From NCBI GenBank assembly GCA_030018645.1, contig JASEHX010000007.1, positions 1 to 26,141 of the forward strand: a stretch of DNA of 26,141 nt, in the 5' to 3' direction. Position 1 is the first letter of the stretch, and each line of letters opens with the position of its first letter. The stretch is from Candidatus Margulisiibacteriota bacterium. GTDB lineage: Bacteria > Margulisbacteria > WOR-1 > O2-12-FULL-45-9. A program made the position numbers and the translations under genes. Positions 5,969 through 13,824 of the stretch are shown here, one piece after another. The notes beneath the pieces were generated by a model. The model saw nothing but the letters and a program-made list of their open reading frames with translations, was not told the DNA's origin and did no database searches.

Positions 5969-7927
5969 TCAAATCGGATCAATGTCGACGACAATTTTAA
6001 CTTCCCTGGGGCTAAAGACTTTTTCAACAGCTTCCAGCGTTTTCCTCCGCATTTCATCAATGTCCTGGCCTTTTAATAAAATATGATAGCGCCATTTTCC
6101 GCGCACTTTGGCCACCGCCGCCGGCGCCGGCCCTAATATTTGACCTTGCACGTTGCGAGATAATACACCCTTGAGATCGCTGGCAATCTTAAACGTATCA
6201 CTATCATCCTTCCCGCTTAGTATTAGGTTAATTAATTTAGAAAACGGCGGATAGCCCAATTCACGGCGCTCTTGAATTTCTTTTTCATAAAATGCTTCGT
6301 AATTTTGGGTTACTGCCGCCTTTATCGCATAATTAGCGGGATCATAAGTTTGGATGATAACTTTTCCCGGCAGATGATGCCGACCGGCTCTTCCCGCCAC
6401 TTGGGTTAATAATTGGAAAGTCCTTTCCGCCGCCCTAAAGTCGGGGATTTTTAAAGCCGTGTCCGCCGAAATCACTCCAATCAAAGTAACGTTGGCCACA
6501 TCTAATCCTTTGGTTACCATTTGGGTGCCAATTAAAACATTGGCTTTGCCTTCTGCAAAAGCCGCAAAAAAGACGTCATGTGACCCTCGTTTTGCGGTTG
6601 CGTCCCTATCCCAGCGCAAGATTTTGGCTTGCGGAAAAACGTCGGCTGTTTCTTTTTCAATCCTTTGCGTCCCGGTCCCGATAAATTTTATATTTGATCC
6701 GCGGCAATTGGAGCAGATTATTTTTGCCTCACAAGAAAAGCCGCAATGAGTACAGCGCAGTAACTTTTTGCTGGTATCATAATTTAGCGATACCGCACAG
6801 CGCGGGCATTGAATGGTTTGGCCGCAGTCCTGGCAGATTAAAAAAGTAAAATAGCCGAGTCGATTGATAAAGAGTATCGCCTGCTCGCCTTTGGACAAAG
6901 TGTCATACAACTCCTCCCGCAGTTTGGCCGATAAAAGATAGCTTTTATCCTGCCGCATATCGACGATTTCTACCGGAGGTAAAGGACGATTATCAATTCT
7001 TTCGGGCAAAACTAACAGCTGGTATTCCCCGGTTTTTGCTTTATAATAACTTTCAATTGAAGGAGTAGCTGTTCCCAACACCACCACAGCATGATGTAGT
7101 TTAGCCAATTGGATAGCAGCTTCACGGGCATGGTAGCGCGGGCTTTGCTCCGACTTATAAGTAGTTTCAAATTCCTCGTCCACCACAATTAAACCCAGAT
7201 TATCAATCGGAGCAAAAATTGAAAGGCGCGTGCCAACGACAATGCGCGCTTCCCCGTTTTTAATCCTTTGCCCGGCTTCACGACGCTGCTTTAAGGTAAG
7301 ATCGCTGTGGAGCACCGCGACAATATCGCCGAATCTATCTTTGAAGCGCTCAACAATCTGCGGCGCCAAGGAAATTTCCGGCACTAAAATAAGGGCGCTT
7401 CTCCCCATTCCCAGCACTTTGGCCGCCGCCTGCAAATAGACTTCGGTCTTGCCCGAGCCGGTTATCCCATGCAACAGAAAAACTTCCGACTGTTTTGTTT
7501 CGATAGCTTTTGTAATCTTTTCCAAAACTTTTTGCTGATCTGGCGTTAGCACCCTCACCCGCTCGCCTTTAACATTCCCCCCCTCTCCCTTTGGGAGAGG
7601 GGGCAGAGTTTTAGTATTAGCGGGTGAGGGCAATATTAATTTAAGTGCCGTCCCCAAAAACGCACAGTAGTATTCAGCCATCCATTTGACTAATCCGGCT
7701 TGTTTCTCATTAAACAGCGGCTGTTCTCCAATTATTTCGTAGATTTCTTTCACATCGGGCACATCGGCTTTTTCCACAAAACCGACGACATAACCTTCTT
7801 CTTTGCGTTTGCCAAAGGGGACCAAAACCTTATGGCCAACTTGGGGTTGTAATTCGGCAGGAATTGAATAGTGGTAGATTTTATCGGTAAACTTGGAAGC
7901 TTTGGCAAGGACTACTTCAGCAAACAT
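5969..7927 (-). CDS. priA: Primosomal protein N' / replication restart helicase PriA
   Basis: The 652-residue protein has the PriA order: an N-terminal 3'-end DNA-binding domain (1 to about 98), a superfamily 2 helicase core with Walker A GITGSGKT (154-161), and four CxxC pairs binding two zincs (CQDC, CPRC, CTHC, CSNC). It also has the QVAGRAGR motif and an intact C-terminus ending VVDIDP. PriA reloads the replicative helicase at stalled forks. Two oddities stand out. The winged-helix domain that normally joins the DNA-binding domain to the helicase is absent; residues about 100-126 there are encoded by a palindromic repeat (7552-7630). The DExH box reads DEEF (250-253) instead of DEEH. The protein is shorter than E. 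coli PriA (732 aa). The ATG at 7927 lies 15 bp after the ATPase gene and lacks a clear ribosome site. Confidence 0.95.
   Translation of the reverse strand: MFAEVVLAKASKFTDKIYHYSIPAELQPQVGHKVLVPFGKRKEEGYVVGFVEKADVPDVKEIYEIIGEQPLFNEKQAGLVKWMAEYYCAFLGTALKLILPSPANTKTLPPLPKGEGGNVKGERVRVLTPDQQKVLEKITKAIETKQSEVFLLHGITGSGKTEVYLQAAAKVLGMGRSALILVPEISLAPQIVERFKDRFGDIVAVLHSDLTLKQRREAGQRIKNGEARIVVGTRLSIFAPIDNLGLIVVDEEFETTYKSEQSPRYHAREAAIQLAKLHHAVVVLGTATPSIESYYKAKTGEYQLLVLPERIDNRPLPPVEIVDMRQDKSYLLSAKLREELYDTLSKGEQAILFINRLGYFTFLICQDCGQTIQCPRCAVSLNYDTSKKLLRCTHCGFSCEAKIICSNCRGSNIKFIGTGTQRIEKETADVFPQAKILRWDRDATAKRGSHDVFFAAFAEGKANVLIGTQMVTKGLDVANVTLIGVISADTALKIPDFRAAERTFQLLTQVAGRAGRHHLPGKVIIQTYDPANYAIKAAVTQNYEAFYEKEIQERRELGYPPFSKLINLILSGKDDSDTFKIASDLKGVLSRNVQGQILGPAPAAVAKVRGKWRYHILLKGQDIDEMRRKTLEAVEKVFSPREVKIVVDIDPI
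7552..7630. repeat. Composite palindromic repeat element (79 bp), copy 3, inside priA
   Basis: Outer arms CCCTCACCC (7552-7560) and GGGTGAGGG (7622-7630) enclose inner arms CCCCCTCTCCC (7579-7589) and GGGAGAGGGGG (7593-7603). Length and layout are nearly identical to copy 1 (2474-2551). It lies fully inside the priA frame and encodes about 26 residues (a LPPLPKGEGG-type linker) without a stop codon. Confidence 0.88.
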
Positions 7928-7942
7928 TTGCCAAGCGCGCCT

Positions 7943-9259
7943 TCAAACTGCCAGCAGCCATTTCCATAAAGGCTGGATTTTAATTGTTTTACCATTTATT
8001 GTTTCAACTGTTTCTTGGTCTTCTGTAATGATCAGGGCATTATTGCATTTTAATTTTTCCATAGCTAAAAAAAGGGATCGGAATTCGCGGCCCTTTGTTT
8101 GCGGATAGTTGTTTAAATCCCATGATACCTGGATGAGTTCTTTTACCCCTTCTATATCTTTGACAACAAAATCAACTTCGCGATGATGCGTGTCTTTCCA
8201 GAAAAAGAGCTCAAGGCCTGGATCTAAAACCTTTCTTTTCATGAGCTCCCGGAAAACAATATTTTCCGCCAGCCGGCCAAGATTTTCGCTAAAGCGGAAG
8301 CCAACCGCGTTAGCCAGCCCGGTGTCAATGGAATAGACTTTGCGTGGGCTTTTTTCTTGTTCCTTGACTTTGAAAGAAAATCGCTTAAGAAATGAAATTA
8401 GAAAAGCAGTGTCAAGATAACCGGCAAATTTTTCAGCTGTGCCGGTAGTAATCCCCAGAAACCTGGCCGAGGAAGAATGGGTTACCATGGAAGCCGATTG
8501 GCTTAAAAGAAAACGGGCCAGCGATAAAAGCGATTCCCCTTTACGGATATGGTACCTTCTTATCAGGTCTTTGTTTATTATATCGTCAAAATAAGCCAGT
8601 AAAATTTCTTTTTTCTGGAGGGATAAAGTTACTTCAGGATATCCCCCTTCTTCCAGATAGCGCCGAAAGAAGTTTTTGATGGCGATCTCATTGCGCGCCG
8701 CATCATTTTCATCGACAATGGTAAGGCCATTGAATGCCATAAATTCAGAAAAAGAAAGCAAAAAAACATTTAAATCTATATGCTGTCCGGAGAGCAGGGT
8801 TGCCAGCTCCTTACTTAGCAATTTGGCGTTTGAGCCGGAAATGACCAAATGGGCTTTATCCAGATCATGCATTGTCCGTACCCATTTTTCCCATCCTTCA
8901 ACTTCCTGGATTTCATCGAGTAAAAGATAGGGCTTATCCTGCGGGCCTTTAAATTCAAGGTATAATTTGTACACTTCTTCCAGCCCCTTAGCATCTATGA
9001 CTGGCAGGCGGGGATCTTCAAAATTGATGGTCAGGATTTGATTCCTGGGAGTTCCACTTTCAATTAACCGCTTGGCAAACTGCCGAAGGATATATGATTT
9101 CCCGCTGCGACGCGGACCGGTAACTACCACTACCTGACTGGTCTGCACCAATTCGCCTAGGCGCTTTGTGTATTTCTTGCGAGAAATCCCTGTATTTAGG
9201 TCTTTTTCCCAGAAATTCCAATCCTTTAACGCTTCAAATAGCTCATTTTTATTTGTCAT
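7943..9259 (-). CDS. AAA+ ATPase of the DUF4143 family
   Basis: With the start at ATG 9259 the protein has 438 residues; the TTG at 9277 is less likely. It has Walker A TGPRRSGKS (about 47-55), Walker B YLLLDEIQEV (111-120), and the family motif VISGSNAKLLSKELATLLSGQ. The C-terminal DUF4143 region contains the restriction-endonuclease-like elements GRLAENIVFRELMKR and FWKDTHHREVDFVV. Members of this family are common, patchily distributed and of unknown role; links to mobile elements and toxin-antitoxin-like behaviour have been suggested. It sits between coaBC and priA, genes usually adjacent in the gmk-rpoZ-coaBC-priA cluster. It has its own near-consensus promoter and AT-rich upstream DNA, which fits later insertion. 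Function in the cell is unknown. Confidence 0.88.
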   Translation of the reverse strand: MTNKNELFEALKDWNFWEKDLNTGISRKKYTKRLGELVQTSQVVVVTGPRRSGKSYILRQFAKRLIESGTPRNQILTINFEDPRLPVIDAKGLEEVYKLYLEFKGPQDKPYLLLDEIQEVEGWEKWVRTMHDLDKAHLVISGSNAKLLSKELATLLSGQHIDLNVFLLSFSEFMAFNGLTIVDENDAARNEIAIKNFFRRYLEEGGYPEVTLSLQKKEILLAYFDDIINKDLIRRYHIRKGESLLSLARFLLSQSASMVTHSSSARFLGITTGTAEKFAGYLDTAFLISFLKRFSFKVKEQEKSPRKVYSIDTGLANAVGFRFSENLGRLAENIVFRELMKRKVLDPGLELFFWKDTHHREVDFVVKDIEGVKELIQVSWDLNNYPQTKGREFRSLFLAMEKLKCNNALIITEDQETVETINGKTIKIQPLWKWLLAV

Positions 9260-9304
9260 AGATAATATAATGAACAAGATTTACACATTTTATTCATTAA
9301 TAAG

Positions 9305-9333
9305 ATAATATCAGATAGAATTTAATTAGTCAA
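9305..9333 (-). promoter_or_regulatory. Strong sigma70 promoter for the DUF4143 ATPase
   Basis: On the minus strand TTGACT (9333-9328) and TATTAT (9310-9305) are spaced by exactly 17 bp, with a TG one base before the -10. Transcription would start near 9298 and leave a leader of about 40 nt containing AATGAA and TTCATT, which can pair. The gap 9260-9439 is AT-rich and otherwise holds nothing recognisable. Confidence 0.7.
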
Positions 9334-9439
9334 GTTAATCCGGTTTCTCAGCAAACATGCAAGCAATATATTATCACACTTGCACCGGGTAGCGCTCTCC
9401 AATCGTATACCTTCCGAGCTGGCCATCGCTGTTATATCC

Positions 9440-10624
9440 CTATCGACCAACAATCTTGCTTATGATAATTTGAGCAGCTTTTTCTTTAGTAATCTTGTTG
9501 TATTTTACTGCCTCCCCGCTCCGCTTTACAATCGAAAATTGGATATTGTCGCTACCAAACGTCTCTGGGCCGTTAGCCACGATCATATCCAGCTCTTTTT
9601 CTTTTAACTTTTGCTTTGCATTCTTAATTAAATTTTCGGTTTCAAGCGCAAATCCGACATGGATTTTGCCTTTGCGGTCCTTGCGCCGCGCAAGCGTTCT
9701 AAGAATGTCTTCGGTCGGTGATAATTTTAGCATTAATTTTTTATTGCTTTTCTTAATTTTAGTTGTAAGTCGTAAGTCGTAAGTTGTAGGCGACGAAGTC
9801 GCCGTGTTAACTGTGTAATCCCCCACTGCCGCCGCCATTATTACCACATCTGCCTTAGAATAATTTTGCAAAACGGCATCCAGCATTTCGGCGGCTGATT
9901 CAACTCTAACCACTTTAACATCCAAAGGCACAGACAAATTTGTAGGGGCCGTAATTAAAGTGACTTCTGCTCCTCGTTCCCGGGCCGCTTCGGCAATCGC
10001 ATATCCCATTTTCCCGGAAGACCGATTGGAAATATAGCGCACCGGATCAATCGCTTCTGTGGTCCCGCCCGCCGTTACCAGTACCTGCTTGCCTTTTAAG
10101 TCCTGTTTAACGCCCAACAATCCAACAATTTTTTCTATTATTTCTTCCGGCTCTGCCATGCGCCCAATATCTTCTACCCCACAAGCTAACATTCCTTCGC
10201 ACGGGCCAATGAATTTAAAGTTTAATTTTTTAAGCTTTTCCACATTTTCTTTAACAATTTGATTTTCCCACATGTTGGGATTCATGGCGGGAGCAATTAT
10301 TTTGGGGGCTTTTGAGGCCATAACAATGGTAGTCAATGCATCGTCGGCGATCCCGCCGGTAATTTTACCGATCATATTGGCGGTGCAAGGAGCAATTAAA
10401 ATAAGGTCAGCTTTGTCGGCAATCGCAATGTGCAGTACAGGGAGGGAGGAAAGGCCTGGATCAAAAAGATTGGTAATAACTGGATTTCCAGATAATGTTC
10501 GGAAAGTCAGCGGAGTTACTAATTCGGCCGCTTCCCGGGTCATGACTACCCAAACGTCAGCTCCTAATTTAACTAAGCGTGAAACGATCTCGCAGGTCTT
10601 GTAAGCCGCAATACCGCCTGTCAC
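9440..10624 (-). CDS. coaBC: Bifunctional phosphopantothenoylcysteine decarboxylase / phosphopantothenate-cysteine ligase
   Basis: This enzyme makes 4'-phosphopantetheine for coenzyme A in two steps. The N-terminal flavoprotein CoaC half shows VTGGIAAYK, the catalytic His65 (LHIAIA), APAMNPNMW (111-119) and GMLACG with Cys148. The CoaB half shows VTAGGTTEAIDPVRYISNRSSGKMG (in parts, 183-207) and MAAAVGDY. Numbering is from the GTG at 10624. That start would remove the first beta-strand: the same frame continues upstream as NNKTIVVG, exactly what family members have before VTGG, but with no ATG, GTG or TTG. The true start is probably an AUU (10636) or CUG (10654) overlapping the rpoZ end. Residues about 272-288 are an extra loop encoded by a hairpin and a 7-bp array. 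Confidence 0.93.
   Translation of the reverse strand: MTGGIAAYKTCEIVSRLVKLGADVWVVMTREAAELVTPLTFRTLSGNPVITNLFDPGLSSLPVLHIAIADKADLILIAPCTANMIGKITGGIADDALTTIVMASKAPKIIAPAMNPNMWENQIVKENVEKLKKLNFKFIGPCEGMLACGVEDIGRMAEPEEIIEKIVGLLGVKQDLKGKQVLVTAGGTTEAIDPVRYISNRSSGKMGYAIAEAARERGAEVTLITAPTNLSVPLDVKVVRVESAAEMLDAVLQNYSKADVVIMAAAVGDYTVNTATSSPTTYDLRLTTKIKKSNKKLMLKLSPTEDILRTLARRKDRKGKIHVGFALETENLIKNAKQKLKEKELDMIVANGPETFGSDNIQFSIVKRSGEAVKYNKITKEKAAQIIISKIVGR
9758..9803. repeat. Heptamer array plus small hairpin inside coaBC
   Basis: GTAAGTC, GTAAGTC and GTAAGTT (9765-9785) with degenerate units on both sides form a 7-bp tandem array. It joins directly to the perfect hairpin GGCGAC-GAA-GTCGCC (9789-9803). 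Read on the minus strand it encodes the loop TATSSPTTYDLRLTT, which ordinary CoaB sequences lack between the GDY motif and the following KIKK-like strand. Confidence 0.85.
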
Positions 10625-10640
10625 CCCAACAACAATGGTT

Positions 10641-10973
10641 TTATTGTTTAGCAGACTTCTTCTTTTCCTTTGCCGTCTTCTTCCCCTTGGTTTCCTTGGC
10701 TAATCGCTCGAGAACCGAAGGCCGGGCTTCTTTTTCTCCCTCGGTGGCCAATAGTTCTTGGGCTTTTTTGCTGGCGGCGGTAGTCATTTTGATGCGAAAT
10801 TTTTCGGCCGCAATTTCGCGTAAAGCGGTAATTACCGGGTTGTTGGGGTCAAAATCATTGACGTAAGGCAAGGATCCATCTACTATTTGCTTGGCCCGTC
10901 CAGCAGCCGCATTGACCAGTAAAAATTTATTTTTGGCTTTAATTAATAAATCTTCAATATCTATTTTGCTCAA
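10641..10973 (-). CDS. rpoZ: DNA-directed RNA polymerase omega subunit
   Basis: The 110-residue product has the omega core: an N-terminal IDIEDLLIKAKNKFLLVNAAAGRAKQI helix region and the hallmark NPVITALREIAAEKF. Omega wraps the C-terminal tail of beta' and helps assemble RNA polymerase. The last 30 residues are an unusual Lys-rich tail (KGKKTAKEKKKSAKQ) making it longer than the usual 70-90 residues. The start is TTG at 10973, overlapping the gmk stop codon in the string TTGA, so it is translationally coupled. Order gmk-rpoZ-coaBC is conserved in many bacteria and supports the call. Confidence 0.92.
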   Translation of the reverse strand: MSKIDIEDLLIKAKNKFLLVNAAAGRAKQIVDGSLPYVNDFDPNNPVITALREIAAEKFRIKMTTAASKKAQELLATEGEKEARPSVLERLAKETKGKKTAKEKKKSAKQ

Positions 10974-11581
10974 TTGAGTAATGTCCTTTCTTTTTCAACA
11001 TTAATGATCGCTGATATTTTATCAGCGGCCGATTCTACTTTATCGTTTACCACGATATAATCGTATTTTTCCATCACTTGCAGTTCGGCAATGGCCGCGC
11101 GCAAGCGGTAGTTGACCACCTCCTCATCTTCCGTTTTCCTTTTTTTCAGCCGGAATGCCAAAATATCCACCGACGGCGGGATCAAAAAAATAAATACCGC
11201 GGCAGCTCTTAATCTTCTTTCCTCCACAAAATTTTTAATGGCCGCCGCGCCCTGCACATCGACTTCGCAAACAATGGTTTTTCCTTTGGCCAACTGCTCT
11301 TTTAAGCTTGAGAGTGGTGTCCCGTAATAATAATTATGGACCTTAGCCCATTCCAGGAATTCGTTATTTTTAACTCTCTTATCAAATTCATGCTGGGTTA
11401 TAAAAAAATAATGCTCGCCGTGCGCTTCGCCGGGGCGCGGCGGGCGGGTGGTGGCGGAAATGGAAAGGAGGACGTTTTTGTCCGCTTTGAGGAGCCGCCG
11501 CACAACCGTTGATTTGCCCACGCCCGAGGGGCCGGAAACTACTACCAGCAAGCCTTGTTTTCGCTTTGCCTTTTTGGCCAT
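10970..11581 (-). CDS. gmk: Guanylate kinase
   Basis: The enzyme converts GMP and ATP to GDP and ADP. The 203-residue protein has P-loop GPSGVGKST (about 16-24), the GMP-binding segment SATTRPPRPGEAHGEHYFF, EFLEWAKVHNYYYGTP and VCEVDVQGAAAIK. I chose the ATG at 11581 (MAKKAKRKQGLL); a longer frame upstream would cover the promoter and is not conserved. The start lies 12 nt after an extended -10 box, with no Shine-Dalgarno site. It is the first gene of the gmk-rpoZ-coaBC unit and is divergent from the glucan operon. Confidence 0.96.
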   Translation of the reverse strand: MAKKAKRKQGLLVVVSGPSGVGKSTVVRRLLKADKNVLLSISATTRPPRPGEAHGEHYFFITQHEFDKRVKNNEFLEWAKVHNYYYGTPLSSLKEQLAKGKTIVCEVDVQGAAAIKNFVEERRLRAAAVFIFLIPPSVDILAFRLKKRKTEDEEVVNYRLRAAIAELQVMEKYDYIVVNDKVESAADKISAIINVEKERTLLN

Positions 11582-11593
11582 AAATGCCTTTGT

Positions 11594-11623
11594 ATTATAC
11601 CACGTTTTTGCTTCGTAAAACAA
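11594..11623 (-). promoter_or_regulatory. Promoter of the gmk-rpoZ-coaBC operon
   Basis: On the minus strand TGGTATAAT (11602-11594) is a perfect extended -10, and TTGTTT (11623-11618) lies 18 bp upstream as a partial -35. The predicted leader is about 5-6 nt. The promoter interleaves with the divergent one for the glucan operon, so the two share 40 bp of DNA. Confidence 0.7.
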
Positions 11624-11636
11624 CTTCTGTTATAAT
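11608..11636 (+). promoter_or_regulatory. Promoter of the alpha-glucan operon
   Basis: TTGCTT (11608-11613), a 17-bp spacer and TATAAT (11631-11636), the last preceded by TG to form TGTTATAAT. The start site is expected near 11643, only about 4 nt before the ATG at 11647. A short AAAGG (11641-11645) precedes the ATG but would be almost at the very 5' end of the mRNA. Confidence 0.7.
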
Positions 11637-11646
11637 CGCCAAAGGT

Positions 11647-13824
11647 ATGTCCAATCGCCCAATCAATTTGGCCCTCATGTGGCACATGCACCAGCCCTTT
11701 TACAAGGACCTGGCTACCGGCGAATTTATCCTCCCCTGGGTGCGACTGCATTCTACTAAAGCCTACCTGGACATGGCGGCAATTTTACAGAAGTTCCCCG
11801 GCATTAAAGTTAATTTCAACCTTGTCCCTTCCCTTTTCCTCCAAATTGAGGACTATATTAATGGCAAAGGCACCGACCGTTTCCTTCTGCTCTCACAAAA
11901 AAATTCCAATGACCTGACTGCCGGCGAAAGGATTTTTATCCTGCAAAATTTCTTCATGGCCAATTGGGAAAACATGATCAAACCCTATCCCCGCTATCTT
12001 GACCTTTTAATGAAGCGCGGCCGTTTTGTCTCCCAAACCGAACTGGCCCAAGTAGCTAAAAGATTTTCGGCCAAAGAATTGCTGGATTTGCAGGTCTGGT
12101 TCAATTTAACCTGGTTCGGGTTCACCTGCCGCGACCAAGACCCAGCCATTGCCGAATTAATTATTAAAGGCAAGAATTTCTCCCCGGAAGATAAAGCGCT
12201 GGTCATCGCCAAACAATTTGAGGTGATGCGCAACCTGTTTTCCGCTTATCGCTCGGCCGCCGAACGCGGACAAGTTGAACTAGCGACTTCGCCCTTTTAT
12301 CATCCAATTTTGCCCTTGCTCTGCGACACCAATTCGGCGCTGGAAGCCATGCCGCACCTTTCCTTGCCCGTATCTCCTTTCCGCCACCCCGAAGATGCCG
12401 AAGAACAAATCCGCCAGGCAGTACAGTTCCATACCGAACATTTTGGAAAAGCACCTGCCGGTATGTGGCCGTCGGAAGGATCAGTATCTGAAGCCATCTT
12501 GCCGCTGGCAGCCAGAGCCGGATTAAAATGGATTGCCGCCGATGAAGCCATCCTTTCCCGTTCGCTCCACAAAATGGAGCCGCGCTGCCGCAGTATTTCG
12601 GCGGAGGAATTGTACCAGCCCTATCTGGCCGAAAAAGACGGGGCAAATATAGCCATGCTTTTCCGCAACCATTTCTTATCCGACCAAATTGGTTTTGTCT
12701 ATTACCGCTGGCGGGTCAGCGACGCAGTAGACGACTTCATCGGCCATCTCAATAATATCCGCCGCAGTTTGCCCGACGACGACCGGGAATATCTGGTCAG
12801 CGTCATTTTAGACGGGGAAAATGCCTGGGAATATTATGCGGATTCCGGCAAGCATTTCCTGGAAGCATTTTACAGCCGCCTGGAAAATGATCCAACCGTC
12901 CGCACGGTTGCCATCAATGAATATTTACAGCGGCACCCTCCGCAAAAAAAACTGACCAAACTTTTTGCCGGCTCGTGGATCAATAACAACTTCCGCATTT
13001 GGATTGGGCACCAGGAAGATAATACCGCCTGGGATCATTTAAACCAAGCGCGCCTTTCGCTGGAAGACGTCGACAAAGCCCAATGCCCGGCCGCCTGGCA
13101 GGAGTTATACATTGCGGAGGGTTCGGATTGGTGCTGGTGGTACGGCGACGACCATTCCTCGGATAACGACGCGGCTTTTGACGCCCTTTTCCGCAAACAC
13201 TTGAAAAATATTTACACGTTGTCCGGTAAAATCCCGCCGGCCTATCTTGAGCTTCCCATCAAGAAAACCAGCTTACTGCGGCCGATCAAAGAACCGGTCT
13301 ATCTGATCGATCCGGTCATTGACGGCACAGTAACCAATTATTACGAATGGCTGTCGGCCGGCAATTTTAATATTGAAAAAGCCCGCGGGGCCATGCACCA
13401 AATTGAAACAGCTATCAAAGAAATTTATTATGGGTTCAGCCAATCGGCCTTATTTGTCCGACTTGATTTTAGCTTCCTGCCCACTTTGCCGGAAGCGCGC
13501 TGTCTTTCCTACACCGTCTATATTTTTAATCCCCGGCAGTGCCGGGTGGTCCTTAAGTTTTCTCCTGAAGCCGGCAAGTTTAGCGGTGAGTTTGAAAAAT
13601 TGGGCTGTCCGGAAGACAAAAAAAATCTCACTTCCTTCGCTATCGGCAAAATTGTTGAGTTGGGCATCCCGTTTGAACTGATGGGGGCAAACCCCGGCGA
13701 CCGGGTTGAGTTTGTCGTAGCCATTGCCAAAGACGGGCAAGAGCTGGAGCGCTGGCCGCGGGGCGATACGATTGCCATTTTTGTCCCCGGCGAAAATTAT
13801 ACTATGGAGATGTGGAGCGTATGA
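11647..13824 (+). CDS. GH57 glycoside hydrolase, COG1449 type (amylase/glucanotransferase-like)
   Basis: The 725-residue protein begins INLALMWHMHQPFY, the first GH57 motif. The predicted nucleophile is Glu277 in GMWPSEGSVSE and the predicted acid/base Asp389 in VILDGENAWEYY; WIAADEAIL is the neighbouring conserved block. About 300 residues beyond the catalytic barrel form a beta-rich C-terminal region. COG1449 proteins act on alpha-1,4-glucans, but precise activities (amylase, pullulanase-like, transferase) vary and cannot be fixed here. No signal peptide is present, so it works in the cytoplasm, on glycogen-like polymer or maltodextrin. I start at ATG 11647 because residues upstream are not GH57-like and cover the promoter. 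Its TGA overlaps the next ATG (ATGA). Confidence 0.9.
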   Translation: MSNRPINLALMWHMHQPFYKDLATGEFILPWVRLHSTKAYLDMAAILQKFPGIKVNFNLVPSLFLQIEDYINGKGTDRFLLLSQKNSNDLTAGERIFILQNFFMANWENMIKPYPRYLDLLMKRGRFVSQTELAQVAKRFSAKELLDLQVWFNLTWFGFTCRDQDPAIAELIIKGKNFSPEDKALVIAKQFEVMRNLFSAYRSAAERGQVELATSPFYHPILPLLCDTNSALEAMPHLSLPVSPFRHPEDAEEQIRQAVQFHTEHFGKAPAGMWPSEGSVSEAILPLAARAGLKWIAADEAILSRSLHKMEPRCRSISAEELYQPYLAEKDGANIAMLFRNHFLSDQIGFVYYRWRVSDAVDDFIGHLNNIRRSLPDDDREYLVSVILDGENAWEYYADSGKHFLEAFYSRLENDPTVRTVAINEYLQRHPPQKKLTKLFAGSWINNNFRIWIGHQEDNTAWDHLNQARLSLEDVDKAQCPAAWQELYIAEGSDWCWWYGDDHSSDNDAAFDALFRKHLKNIYTLSGKIPPAYLELPIKKTSLLRPIKEPVYLIDPVIDGTVTNYYEWLSAGNFNIEKARGAMHQIETAIKEIYYGFSQSALFVRLDFSFLPTLPEARCLSYTVYIFNPRQCRVVLKFSPEAGKFSGEFEKLGCPEDKKNLTSFAIGKIVELGIPFELMGANPGDRVEFVVAIAKDGQELERWPRGDTIAIFVPGENYTMEMWSV

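Noticed and set aside
10641..10645. ATA start codon for coaBC overlapping the rpoZ stop codon
   Set aside because: On checking the frame, the bases fall as AAT AAA ACC, so ATA is not in the coaBC frame; AUU or CUG remain the only candidates.
12203..12646. 147-codon minus-strand frame inside the first GH57 gene
   Set aside because: The translation is Arg/Pro-rich shadow sequence; the plus strand holds the catalytic GH57 motifs over the same bases.
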